From Blattamonas nauphoetae (Eukaryota; Preaxostyla; Oxymonadida): 30,861 bases of DNA. Numbering within the stretch: position 1 is the first letter of the stretch; each line of letters opens with the position of its first letter. The stretch covers positions 1 through 30,861 of the forward strand of contig JARBJD010000592.1 in assembly GCA_033064195.1 (NCBI GenBank). Reading direction: 5' to 3'. Position numbers and translations under genes: made by a program. A model generated the notes under the pieces. It was not told the DNA's origin and did no database searches. It saw nothing but the letters and a program-made list of their open reading frames with translations. This document shows positions 17,421 through 28,389 of this stretch, in pieces.

Positions 17421-19938
17421 TCACATCTAGTCGAGAACGCTCTTCTGCCCATCCGTGTTCTCGTTGGCGGCGGTGAGCGAAGCGACGGTGCCGACTTGGC
17501 TGGAAATGTATTTGTTGAACTTGCGAGCCTGCTCGACCACTCTCCGCTCCATCTCCTTCTGCTGCTTCTCCACGTCGTGTTCTGTCACCGGCTGCATGTT
17601 CCGCTTCGATCGTTGTTTGCGAGGGGTCATGCTGGGCACGTGCTTGGCGGGCGAGAGAGGTGCGAGTGACAGCTTCTTTCCCCTCTTCGTTTTGGCTGGC
17701 TAAGCAAGAGTGGGAACTTGGAGTGGCTGGATTGTCGTTTGGGACTGCAGATCGCTTCGGGTCCGCCGCAACTGTGTCTTGTTCACTTCCTCACCCTTCT
17801 CCAGCGCGTAGGAGTACTCTCTCACCTTTCTCATGTCACTCTCAGTGAAGTGCATCATATACGATCCGATCTTGTCGCCGATGTCGTCCAAGTAGTGCGG
17901 TTGGTGTGAAGTGACGCTGGCAGGCTTGAATTTCTCGATTGAGGAGAGTTGTGCAGCTGACTCGCTCACTCCAATACATTCTGTCTGCTTGTCGGTCGTG
18001 ATGAGCCAGTCTTTGGAGAGAAGGTGCTCCAGTTCTGCGTTTTGGGCAAGGAGGGAAGAGACCTCGAAGGAGAGGGTGTCGATGCTGAAGGGAAGAAAGG
18101 AAAACAGAAAGGAGAATGATTGAGGAGAGAAGGGCATGAAAGAACGAAGAGCAAAGACGATGAATGAGATGAGATGCACACCGCTGGTTGGATTCGTCGA
18201 GTGACTGGTTTGTTGCGGTCAGGTTGGCTTTGAGTGTGTCTCGCTCAGTCGTGAGCTGATCAATGTTCGTGTGGAGTGTCTCGATGGAATGGCTCTTCTC
18301 TTTGTTCATCCCAATCCACTCATCCACAGGCATCTGAGTAGTCCCATCAAAATAGGTAAAACTGGGATCAATTGATGTCAGTGCCTAAATTTGGACTGAG
18401 ATCAAATTTCAACTCTTTTCCTTTGAGATTTTCTCATTATCACTTCATTAATCATGTTCAATTCACTTCTTGTTTTCACATAATGCTCTTCAATATTTCA
18501 GACAGCTCTTATTTCCCAAAAACACGCACGATCACAATCACCAACACTTCTTTTTTCGATGTATTCCCTTCATTGACTTTAGTCAGTGAGAAAAAACCAT
18601 CAAAGAAGACATAATAACGCATTATCGACTTGGTTTTATAATTATTGTTGTAGAACAAACTGAAACAGCAGCACCCAAAGTTTGCATTTTCATGATCTAT
18701 GAAGTGACCATTTTCCTTTTTACTTTTTTTTCCATTCAAATATCATATATAAGAAGACTTTTTTGAAATGAAAGAAACGAAATGGTATTGTAGGTATTTA
18801 GTGGGATCAGATCCGACTGGGATCACTGGGATCAAATCAGAAGCCTGCTCATCCACCTCCCTCTTCGTCTCCTCCAACCGCGTGTTGTTCTCCCGCTCCA
18901 TCTCCATCTTCTGCCTCGTCTACTCCAAACTCTTTTCCGGCGTGTTTTTGTCTGTGGCCAGCGAAGCTGCTCGAACTTGGAACTCTGACATTGTTTCGGT
19001 CAGTCGAGCGTTCTCCTCTGTGAGACGAGTCAGTTCGGAGTGTTCCTCAGCCGAGACTGAACCTATTGTTCGTAGTTCTTTTTCATACTTCGCCTTGTCA
19101 GCCGAGCGCTGTCGTTCTACTTCGACGAGTGTTGCTTTCAAAGAATCGATTATTCGCAACAGATCTGCATTCGATGCAGAAGATGCGGATGTGTCGACGA
19201 GTTGTTCTAATTCCTGTTTCAGAGATGAGTCGACACTGCCATCCTTCTGCTTGACCACTCCAATCTGCTGTTCGGCATCACTGTCCAATTCATTTGGAGA
19301 GACGGTGCTCTTCGGCTGTTGTTGGTGCTCATGTGAACTGCCTCGTTGCGACATGTGCATCTGAAGACGTTGTTGGCGGGGTGTGTCGTGTCAGATCAGC
19401 CGGACGAGTTGTGTTTTCCTGTTTGGGTTTTGGGTCCAGTTCAATCAAGTCGCTGTTGTCAGAATCATCCTTCTTGTCCTCTTCCTTCCGCTCTGGCTCG
19501 TCCTGCTTCCCGCGAGGAGCAATTGGTGGGTGGGTGGAGCAGGGTGAGGGAAGCATAGCTCGCTTTGGGATCGGAGGGAGAGTTGCAACTGTTGCTCTTG
19601 TCGACTCGCTGGTCATCTGAAAACACCCTGAGGTGGATGAAATGGGGTGATATCTTTGGTGACCTCGCTTTCTGGTGGGCCTGAGGCTGGATCACAAGGG
19701 TTCTGATGAGATGGATTCCTGGACCTGCCGGCGGGCGAGCTCGGTGGTGAGAGACCCTGCAAGAGAAGGAGTGCCGCGACGACTTGTGTGAAGGTGCGTA
19801 TGAGCGTCTTCTCCGAGAACTCCTTCGCGACGTCGATTGCGTGCCTCACTGACTGGCTGTCTGGGAGGTGGCCATGAAGTCGTACTCGGCGGCGTTGGAG
19901 ATCATCTCGAGCGCGTTGTCCATGTCGCTGTACCTCAT
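17421..19938 (-). CDS. Multi-exon coiled-coil protein, probably cytoskeletal
   Basis: The likely ATG at 19938 opens MRYSDMDNALEMISNAAEYD. After a one-base frame change comes RHAIDVAKEFSEKTLIRTFT, then a Pro/Ser linker. An exon reading PPIPKRAMLPSPCSTHPP leads into an acidic tract and long coiled coils (QELEQLVDTS, SLKATLVEVERQRSADKAKY, ELTRLTEENARLTETMSEFQ, QKMEMERENNTRLEE). An AT-rich stretch at about 18340-18850, probably an intron, separates MPVDEWIGMNKEKSHSIETL, more coiled coil, and a basic tail. TAG at 18920, 17700 and 17427 are in frame; the last is followed by ATG and TGA (17426-17421), so the protein would end KSVLDQM. It resembles ciliary or basal-body scaffold proteins in general make-up only. 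Confidence 0.65.
18085..18181 (-). other. 97-nt spliceosomal intron
   Basis: Minus strand GTGTGCATCTC ... CCCTTCAG. Joining the flanks gives LDESNQR-IDTLSFEVSS and restores a single coiled-coil frame, which is good evidence of splicing. The interior is pyrimidine-rich. Confidence 0.75.
18334..18850. other. Probable long intron of the coiled-coil gene
   Basis: AT-rich with no coding frame. The downstream exon begins after CTACTCAG on the minus strand. A 10-bp direct repeat ACTGGGATCA occurs at each side (about 18361 and 18817), which could mark an old insertion, though no TIRs are visible. Confidence 0.35.
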
Positions 19939-21453
19939 CAGTCCCGCGCATCACCAGTCGCACAAGGCCAGATGACGCCCCACGGGCAAAGGTGGGCTGG
20001 CCAGAGTTCTTTGTATAGGATTCATTGACTCGGCAACATGTGTTAAATCATGTAAAGAGTGTCCAACATGATCTGAATGGTGATAAAGCAAGTTTACAAC
20101 ACGAATTGGTTGTGTCACGGTTCGTGTGATATTCTCTTCATTCATGGACAAACATCGAACAATGGATGACTTTTAATCGTCTTGTGATGTTTGTTCCTCC
20201 AAATTCTCAATTAGATCTCCGGAGAACGAATTGATCATTGACTTTTGTGTTGGTGGTTGATGAGCTTGTCGATAGATGTGGTAATCTTCTGAAAAAATAG
20301 TGGTGGTGATGGAGAAGAGGTGGTAGACGGGAAATTAGACATCGACGATCTTATATTCTGAGAGAGAGGGGGAGTTGAAATTAGATACCCTTTATTTGAA
20401 ATTGAGTTCGACACAATTTAAATCAGATGCAGATAACCTAGATATTGCAACTCGTTTCTAATTCACCTAACTTTGACTCACTGCTGAGATATTAGGATTT
20501 TTAAGTTCTTTTCGAATAAAAACGGGTTTATATTTAAAAACGGGTTTGTGGAGGGTCTATCACTTCTCGGAAACAGCATCGGCATGGGTTCGGTACGTAG
20601 GTTGAAGTTCGGCATGTAGGTCAAAGGTTCGGAATGTAGGTCTGAGTTCGGCAGGTAGGTCATTGGGATGAAATGGATTGAGACGCATTTTTGGGTGTTG
20701 TGAAGATGAAATTGTCGACAAATTTTGCTTTTTGATTCTGATCTACTTGTTTTCAACTCGTTTTCACAAAAAAATGAGAGAGCAACAAATGAAGGAAGAG
20801 TGAAAGGGAACATATATTAAACATCGTATCAAAATGGTCGAGATTTGTGTGACTAATGTTGACGAAATATCCTTGATAGTCAGATCTGTCCACTTTCAAG
20901 TCGACTCGCTTTTCTATTTCTAGTCGTCAAACTGGATCATAAAACGGAATATGCAGTTAATATGCTATAAATGAGTGACATTGAGGGTGAAAGTTAGGAA
21001 TCGAGCAAGATATAGTGTCAAATCTGTGGATGATACAATGATCATCGATTCTGCTTCGACTATGTTGTACATCTCTTTTTACATATTACATTCCTTCAAA
21101 TTCACCTTTAAGGCGTGATATTTCTATAATTCACATGATGAATTGACAATGAGAAAGAAAAACGAAATTTTGACCCATCACGAAAGTGTTTCGTTTTCAT
21201 TTCTCATCTCTCCAATTTTCACTCATCATGTCGCAATCCTCCATTAAATCATCAATTAAATGTGAATATTTGACGTTTATTGTCAGTATCATCTCATAGG
21301 AACAGAAAAGTGACAAACTTTGAATCAGCAGGTTGATCATCTGTTCCATCGAGTTGAATTTATGAATGGATGAAATTTTCAAATCGTGTGTATTTTCACC
21401 CTGGTCACTGTATCGTGATCTTTCTGCATTTTGAACTCTTCAATTTAGCATGA
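19939..21453. other. AT-rich intergenic region
   Basis: Divergent space between the coiled-coil gene (minus) and the surface-protein gene (plus). A minus-strand frame at 19951-20151 (MNEENITRTVTQPIRVVNLL) may be an extra 5' exon but is weak. 20820-21440 holds nothing recognisable. Confidence 0.4.
20588..20660. repeat. Four imperfect 19-20-bp tandem repeats
   Basis: Copies of GTTCGG-A-GTAGGT start at 20588, 20607, 20627 and 20646. They lie alone in AT-rich DNA. A binding-site array or a young minisatellite are both possible. Confidence 0.7.
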
Positions 21454-22462
21454 AAAAGGAGAAAGACCTACCATCCGAACCCATGCCACAGCATCTCTTC
21501 GCTTTCTCTGTCAAACACAGTCTTTCGCAATGTGTCGAACTTCGATGCATCTCAAGCTCTTCCCGACGATGCATCGATGCAGACCACCCAAATTTCAGGC
21601 AGCCGATTGGACACCGTTCAGAATGGGCTGTATGGAACCATATTCCGAAACATCAACGGAGCAGGGACGTTTCTGGGGATGAATATGACAATCTTGAGCA
21701 ACGACGCCACATATCAGACTTCGTTTGTCAACCAACCAGGCCTCCTATTTTCATCAAGTCAAACCCTCGAATCAGTGTACTTTTTCTCTCATGTCAAGGC
21801 GAGTTGGTCATCGTTCGTCCCTCCCGTCCCAACAACACAACTTCAGCTTCACAACGACATTTGGTGTGAAGACTCGGCTGACACGTCGAAGTCGAGCTGC
21901 ATGGCGTATCACGTGTACCCCTTCACAAGCGGAACAGTGCATGTGTCGGATGGCTGTGAGGACCACGCGTTGTGTGGGAGTGTGGACGCACCGTGTTTGT
22001 CGATCTCGGCTGGAATGAATCAGATGAAGGAGACGAAGACAGTGACGCTGAAGAATCCGTCTTCTTTGGATGTTGTGTTGACATCACTCGACTCGGCGTG
22101 GACTCTCACTCAAGCTTCTGGTGCTGGTCTCACTGTTTCACAAGCTGGATGCTTTTCTGTTGCTTCGTCCAATGCTCATCTGACTCTCTCCTCGCTTCTG
22201 ATTTCTTTGGGAACGATGACAGCGGACAGCCTCGTTTCTGTGTCGGATGGTGAACTGATCATGGAAGCCTGCACGATCGGGGACGGAATCACTCCTATCC
22301 CAATCACACTCGGCACAGTTGTTGGAGGGATTCTGACACTCTCTGGAGCAAATACTCTGAAACTTGTGTCGTCCTCGTCACCGCTCTTCGTTGTCTCTTC
22401 TGGAAGTCTGACGATCGGTTCAGCCACATCTCTCACCCATCCATCAACAGCACGAACATCTG
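21454..22462 (+). CDS. Large pectin-lyase-like surface repeat protein, segment 1
   Basis: The open frame enters without ATG; an acceptor-like TTTAG at 21449 or CCACAG near 21490 may begin the exon. It reads SNTVFRNVSNFDASQAL, a GLYGTIFRNINGAGTFLGMN unit, then SGTVHVSDGCEDHALCGSVD with APCLSISAGMNQMK. Short beta-helix rungs follow (SNAHLTLSSLLISLGTMTAD, LVSVSDGELIMEACTIGDG). The CG---PC motif recurs through the protein and marks the start of each large repeat. Such proteins form right-handed beta-helices at the surface or in the secretory pathway. The frame continues without loss into segment 2 once the element at 22463-24060 is set aside (ARTS then ALISLSSGS). Confidence 0.75.
22454..22462. 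repeat. 9-bp target site duplication (left), GAACATCTG
   Basis: Identical to 24061-24069. Together they bracket the 1598-bp element inside the surface-protein gene. Confidence 0.9.
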
Positions 22463-24060
22463 GGGTAGTGCTACGCGCAGTCCGCGTTTTGACTAGGGGC
22501 AGTCCGTTATTTTGTGCTAGGGGCAGTCCGACTATGCTAGGGGCAGTCCGTCCATTGCTAGAGGCAGTCCATCGTTTTCTGGGCTATTATTGGAAATATT
22601 CACTCTTTTATTTGAACCATGACCACAATTCTACATATTTTAATTCAAATTCAGTGAATGTTAAAGGATTAGTGAATTGATGACTGTAAATGAGGGCCTT
22701 TGTTTGATCTGACCGATTGTGAGAGATATGAGATGGATACGGTCAATCAAATCGAAATGTCATTGATAGAGTAGAGAAAGATGCGATGTAGAGATGGTGT
22801 ACCATATTACGACCATTTCAAGGTATGGTGAACATCTTTCTTACAGACTTTGTTTCTTGAAATGTATGAAGGGAATCGTGAAAAATTGCAAACATCTTTC
22901 ATTTCTCCATTTCTCTCCTGATTTTGATGATTAGTTTTGTTCTCGATCCTCCTCTCTCTCGTCTCTCTCCGCCTCGTTCTCCTCGCAGCCTTCCCTCAAC
23001 TTCACCAATCCGGCATGCTTAAACCGAAGAAGGATTCGGAGAATCTGCAGTTTCCCGCTTTCTTTTATTCTCCCCATCTCCTTCTCTTCTTCGCTAGATC
23101 TTGTGGTGTCTCCTCTGGTCTTCCTGATCTTCTCCTCTCTGTCGACGACATTTGTGCCGCCAACACCCCTCCCTCACTCCCTCCCACTCTTCTTCCGCCT
23201 CTCGAAATCCGACCTCCCCTCCTCTTCCATCTTCACCGCCGACGCCATCCACCACAGCTCGCCCTCCATCCACTTGTCCCTCTCTCTAGTTTTCCTTTTC
23301 CCATCCGTTAAGTGAATGTTCTCCATTCCTTCTCGTCCCTTCCTCGTCTCAGGTTTTTCTTCCCTCTCACACCTGGTCCCAATCTCCTCGAACTCCGACT
23401 TGTTCCTCTCTGCCTCCCCCACTCCTTCCAACGACCCGGCCAAATGATACCACACATCAAGCGACGCTCCTCTCCCTCCGCCTTCCTTTCTTTCCCTTCA
23501 CTGGTCCTCGTCGCTTCTGCTGGCAGCACAATGACACGCGGCAGTTGTGCATAAATTCTGACATGATCAACTACTAAACAGGAAATAGATTTTAGGAAAG
23601 AGAGTTGATTGCAGCCGAAAGGGTGAAAATTACGACGATAACGTGGAGATATGTGTGAGAGAGTGGTTGGAGATCCAAAACTTTGTGTGGTCAATCCTGG
23701 ATTGAAATGGATCTTAGCTTGTTCATCATCTCCTTCTTGTGTTTCATCCTTCATCGTTGGTGCGATTCGGATAGTATTGACACTTTCTATCTCATATCCC
23801 TAATTTTCGGTCAGATCTAACAAAATGACCTCTTTCTCGCCATCAATTTCCAAATCTGCTTGATTTCGCTGCTTCTGACTTCGAAGATGTGTAATTGTGC
23901 TCATGGTGCAAATAAAAGAGTGAAAACTTGCACTAGTAACCCAGAAAACGACGGACTGCCTCCAGCAATGTCCGGACTGCCCCTAGTAAAGTCGGACTGC
24001 CCCTAGCACAAAAAAACGGACTGCCCCTAGTCATTACGCGGACTGCGCGTAGCAACACCC
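22463..24060. mobile_element. Mutator-like element with tandem-repeat TIRs, inserted in the host gene
   Basis: The element is 1598 bp with 121-bp terminal inverted repeats (22463-22583 and 23940-24060) that differ by about 11 bases by eye. Each TIR starts GGGT--TGCTACGCGCAGTCC and then holds four further units of the CTAGGGGCAGTCCG type with 6-11 bp spacers. A 9-bp target duplication with long TIRs beginning GGG is typical of Mutator-like elements. The interior carries a minus-strand ORF (23233-23904) but no recognisable MULE transposase, so it is probably non-autonomous. The insertion splits the host codon series cleanly. Confidence 0.85.
23233..23904 (-). CDS. ORF inside the Mutator-like element, unknown function
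   Basis: Starts at ATG 23904 (MSTITHLRSQKQRNQADLEI) and runs 223 codons to TGA at 23233 if TAG (23800-23802) and TAA (23308-23310) are Gln. The first 110 residues look coding: DGEKEVILLDLTEN, MKDETQEGDDEQAKIHFNPG, SHISPRYRRNFHPFGCN. The rest is a basic low-complexity tail. A second frame over 22950-23455 (NKSEFEEIGTRCEREEKPET, RDKWMEGELWWMASAVKMEE) is also coherent and may be the true C-terminal part or a captured host exon. No transposase motif seen. Confidence 0.45.
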
Positions 24061-24069
24061 GAACATCTG
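24061..24069. repeat. 9-bp target site duplication (right), GAACATCTG
   Basis: Exact copy of 22454-22462 directly outside the right TIR. Confidence 0.9.
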
Positions 24070-25960
24070 CCCTCATCTCGCTCTCCTCTGGTTCAGTCGC
24101 TTTCTCGGGAGACGCACTCGACTTCTCTTCAAAGGTGACACTGAAGTCGTCGAGTGTGATTGAGCAGACTGGAGGAAACCTCGCTGTCTCTGAGAGCACA
24201 GTGGGAAATGTGTCGAAAACTTCAGGAAATGGGGGAGTACTGATGGCCTCGCTGACGAAATCGACAGATTCGTTGTCGATCACTTCCACGACGTTCAGAC
24301 ATTGTTCAGCTGGAGGAAGTGGGGGAGTGCTCTTTGTGAGCTGTGGAAGTGTCGTCGCTTCCTCCCAACTTATTGTCAGAGTGACTTCGTTCGACACGTG
24401 CTCCTCTGGCTCTGGAAAGGGTGGATGTGTGTTCGTTTCTGGGTCTAGCCTCGCCTCTCTGATCGCTCCTGCCAGCTGGTCTGGTCATCCAACATCACTC
24501 GGAGAGACAGAAAGCCTGTTCTGGGGAGAAGATGCGAGACTCTCCGCAACTCCATTCAGCTCAGCCACGCTGCTTGTGTATCTTGTCGCTTTCTCTCATC
24601 GTGACATCTGTCTGGCCTCTGTTGGACAGGATGTGATTGGATGTGGACGCTCTGATCTTCCTTGTGAGACTCTCCAACACAGTCTGACGCACCTCTCCAC
24701 ACACTCGACCAACATTGTGACGATCGACGGTTCAGCCAGTCTCGACTTTGAGCTGGAAACGACGAGAACATCACTGGAGCTGAGTGGGAAAGGAGAGACC
24801 AAACAGAACGTGAAGATGGAAGATGGTGGATTGATCACAGCATCAGGAAACTCACTCGCTCTGACCAATCTTCACTTCTCAACAGAGCTGACCTCGTCCC
24901 CTTCGCTGATCTCACTGTCATCGACTGGATCGCTGACGATCACGTCGTGCTCCTTCTCTTCATTCACCTGCTCGTTGAATGGGTCGATTGTGTGTGGGAG
25001 TGTTGGGTCGACGCAGACACTGAAGTTGTGGGATGTGACATTCAAAGACTGTCTGTCGTCGGTGGGGGCACATTCGGTTCATCTGGATCTCTCTGCTTGC
25101 ACAAGCACCACACCGCTGCTGTTCAAGTCCCTCACATTCACACATTCGACTGCAACAGTCTCGCCTGATGTTCTGGTTGTGGGGAAGGATCTTGGAGGGA
25201 TCGTTACTCGCTCGGTTTGGGAAGGAACCTTTGAGTCATCTTCAGCGACGCAGCTTTGGACCGAAGACACGAAACACAACATTGCATGTTCGCTTCTGGT
25301 GTACCTGACAGACATCGAGTCAGCGATCCAAGTGGGAGGTTCTCAACATGCAGACATCGATGATTGTGGTCACTTCGGGTGGGTTGTTCGTCGTTGGGAA
25401 AAGGGATTGGGAGGATGAACTCAGCAGTGCCGACGACGACACTGACGATTGCGTCAGACCTGAGATTTGATGAATTGATTTCGTTTGTGTCTGAGAAAGA
25501 AGCGATCTTGACTCGATCTGCGGGTGTTGTGTTCAGTCGAAGACAGAACGGACGATTCTCACTGACTAAAGGAAAGGTTGTGACTCAGTCGATTGCCTTC
25601 ACAACAGTGGAAGCTGAGTTCTCAGAGTCGTTTTTCACGCTGACATCGTCTGGCTCGCTTTGGATCAAAAACAGCTCATTTGTTGGATTCAAGTCGACAT
25701 GCGCAGGATCGATTGTTTGTGGGACGGTTGGAGATGGACAGTCGCTCTCGATTGATGGGAGTTCGTCGTTCTCATCGTGCTCTGGAGGAGATGGAGGGTG
25801 CATGATTGTTCAAGTTGTGGGAAGTGGGTCGATTGGATTGGGAGGGAGTTTCTCGAAATGCTGGTCGAGTGGGAAGGGAGGAGCACTGAACTTGGATCTG
25901 ACTGGAATGACAGAATTGGGTCAGATCTCGTTTGATTCGTTATTGTTCTCAACAACAGAT
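24070..25960 (+). CDS. Large pectin-lyase-like surface repeat protein, segment 2
   Basis: Continues segment 1 in frame. Rungs include SVIEQTGGNLAVSESTVGNV, LSITSTTFRHCSAGGSGGVL and LIVRVTSFDTCSSGSGKGGC. Two large-repeat boundaries follow: VGQDVIGCGRSDLPCETL and QHADIDDCGHFGW ... CSSLGKGI. At the second boundary (about 25375-25390) the frame shifts by one base and then runs on through DLRFDELISFVSEKEAIL, STCAGSIVCGTVGDGQSL and LGQISFDSLLFSTTD. GSIVCGTVG / GSIVCGSVG and SCSGGDGGCM / SSGKGGAL rungs are the beta-helix signature shared across segments. Segment 3 follows without loss after the 860-bp element. Confidence 0.75.
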
Positions 25961-26820
25961 GTCCCAATAATTTTGAAAGAATCCATCCGTTTCACTGGTC
26001 TTTCTATCAAATTCTGTCTATTCTTGTTCCAGGAACAGATTAAAGTCCTCAATCTCCACGGATATCTTCTCTCAAAACTTCGTTTCTACACATCCTCTTT
26101 TCAAGCACTGACTCTCCAACCTTCATTGTGACCTCACTGCTCCACCTTTGATAAACTGCGTTCCACTCAGATCGATATACATCAAGTCACATGTGTGAAG
26201 ATCGGGTGTGCTCTTTTCACTTTCTTTGAAACTCGTAGCACCTGAAAGCGGATTCTCTTTTTCCATGACGGTTACTCTTGGAGATTAAGATAATGATGTC
26301 CCAATGTCTCTTCACCAGTGTCAAACAGACATATAAAACCTGTTTGTTCTCAATTATCTCTCATAATTTCAGATAGACAAAGGAAAGGAGTGTTCAGGAC
26401 ACGATCGATGATGATCTTGCCAGATGGGTGCAAACATGTGTCCAATTCAAGAAAAAATACTTGTACTCCTGGGTTCATGCAGAAATCTAATTTCAACTGA
26501 TAATTCAAGTGCAATAGAGCATTTTCGAGACTATTGAGTATTTTGCCTCTATTTCTTCACAATACATCTTATCCGTACTCTCCATTGTAGAACCTTCTTT
26601 TTTCACATTGTTTCACCTCATGATCTTCTCTCATCTGTTTTTGAAACAATAAATGTGTTAAATTGGCGTTTCAAAAAAGTGTCGTTTCTCGTCACGATCG
26701 AAGCTCAATTTCGAAACAAACCCCTTTTCCATCATATTTGAGTGATTTTAAGAATTTGGAGAAAAATAAAAAAAGTGAAACAATCCATAGTGTTTTGGCT
26801 CTTTTCAAAATTATTGGGAC
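25961..26820. mobile_element. 860-bp MITE inserted in the host gene
   Basis: Both ends read GTCCCAATAATTTTGAAA inward (18 bp perfect; 25961-25978 and 26803-26820). The flanks share AGAT (25957-25960 and 26821-26824), giving a 4-bp target duplication; ACAGAT, 6 bp, is possible if the TIR is two bases shorter. The interior is AT-rich without an ORF of note, so it is non-autonomous. Deleting element plus one AGAT joins ...FSTTD to RNSALEGS in frame. Superfamily is unresolved; a 4-bp duplication occurs in Sola, Academ and others. It begins GT and is followed by AG, but GT-AG splicing there would break the frame. Confidence 0.75.
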
Positions 26821-26824
26821 AGAT

Positions 26825-28389
26825 AGAAACTCCGCATTGGAAGGGTCGAACATGTTTGTGACGAGCTCGTCGCTTTCAGACCTTGCGACTTCAGAACCAT
26901 TCGTGTCTCTCGCTCCTGCCGCACAAACAGCTCTGTTCGATGATTCAGAAAAGAATCTGTTTGTGGGATTCGAATCGTCGGAGGTTCAGGGGAGTCTTCT
27001 GTACTTCTGGCACCCCCACACTGCGACATCGGGGTCGGTTCATGTTCACAGCTCTGGAGTGGATCATGTGAATTGTGGTTTGTCATCGCTTCCGTGTTCA
27101 AGTCTTCGTCATTCGATGGCCGCGATGAAAGATGCGAAGACCGTGACACTTGATTCTTCGATGGATATGTCGGGGTTGTTTGTGTCGACAGCTTCGGAAT
27201 GGACACTCACTCAGTCGTCGGAATCTCACATCCTCTCCCTCACTGAAAATGGTCAGTTGAAGATCTACACCTACAGCGACTCGAAGCTAACACTTCTGTC
27301 GCTTCACATCGTTGCCAAAGAAGTGACCGCTGATCGAACGTCACCGCTGATTGAGGTTGGATCTGGATCACTCAGATTCTCATCGTGTTCGATTGGTGAA
27401 TCGGGTGGAACGATTCCGCTGACGCTGTGCTCAGTCGAAGGAGGCTCCGTTTCATTTGAAGGCGACACAACGATCGTGAACCCATCTGCGTCTGACCATC
27501 TGTTGCGAGTTATGTCTGGTGAGCTGTCGATCAATTCATCGCTGACCATCACTCACTCATTGTCTCCTCGCACTGTTTCTCTGATCGACATGACAGGCGG
27601 AACGACGACGATCAAGGATTCTCTCACTTCGATGATTTCATCTCCCTCCTCTGACAGTGGGAGGAACAGCCATTCTCGTCCTCGATTCAATCACACGCAT
27701 TCTCGAGCGATCTTCCAACCATCGTCGACCAAAATGGAGGATCAGTCACAATGCTTTCCTGCTCGTTCTTGGATGGAAGCTTAACTGGGTCGTTTATCGC
27801 GTCGTGTGGATCGATGAAGATTGTTGACACGCGATTCACCGAACTTCGTGCGAAATCATCCTCAAATGGAAACGAAAAGCGAGCTCTGACGCTGACCGTA
27901 AATGAGAACGAGCGTGTGGTGATTGGAGACGAGAACGGAGCAGCTGAATTCCTGGATTGCAGTTCGGATGGAGATGGAGGAGCGATCCATTGCTCGGTGC
28001 ATGGCGGAGGAAAGTTGAACATAGCCAAAGCGTCCTTCTCTGGCTGCTCGTCGAGTGGGGTTAGAGACTGGATGCATCTGACGGGCTGGTCATTCGAACA
28101 TCTGATTGTCGTGTCCAACTGGGAAGTGTCGCAATCATCCCTCTCCTCGCCATCTGACGATTCACTGCTCTTTGGTGTGGACCTGGCAAAGAACCGACAT
28201 CATCATTCAGAGACATCACTCTCCTTCACTTCCTTCTCCGCCAAACTTCTCGAACTCCAGATTCTACTATTTTTGTTGGTTTCGATGGCAAAGATCATGT
28301 CGGGTGTGGAGACACAGAGGCGACACTCTGCAGAACAGTCGAGTGGAGTGTGAAAGAGGCAGTTGGAAGTGTTGTCGATGTCATCGTTA
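26825..28389 (+). CDS. Large pectin-lyase-like surface repeat protein, segment 3
   Basis: Begins RNSALEGSNMFVTSSSLSDL, the usual continuation of the LFSTTD rung. It then has DDSEKNLFVGFESSEVQGSL and YFWHPHTATSGSVHVHSSGV with DHVNCGLSSLPCSSLRHSM, paralogous to the SGTVHVSDGCEDHALCG boundary of segment 1. Further rungs run to TTTIKDSLTSMISSPSSDSG (about 27660). After a one-base shift come DLPTIVDQNGGSVTMLSCSF, CSSDGDGGAIHCSVHGGGKL and WSFEHLIVVSNWEVSQSSLS. After another shift (about 28175) come SSFRDITLLHFLLRQTSRTP and FVGFDGKDHVGCGDTEATLC, ending ...VVDVIV at the TA where the pogo-like element sits. Confidence 0.75.

Noticed and set aside
18361-18826. Insertion flanked by ACTGGGATCA direct repeats in the coiled-coil gene intron
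   Set aside because: No terminal inverted repeats, LTR-like ends or poly-A; the short direct repeat alone is not enough.
25961-26822. Treating the 860-bp insertion as a GT-AG intron
   Set aside because: Splicing from its GT to the AG of the flanking duplication would shift the host frame; only removal of element plus one 4-bp copy keeps it.
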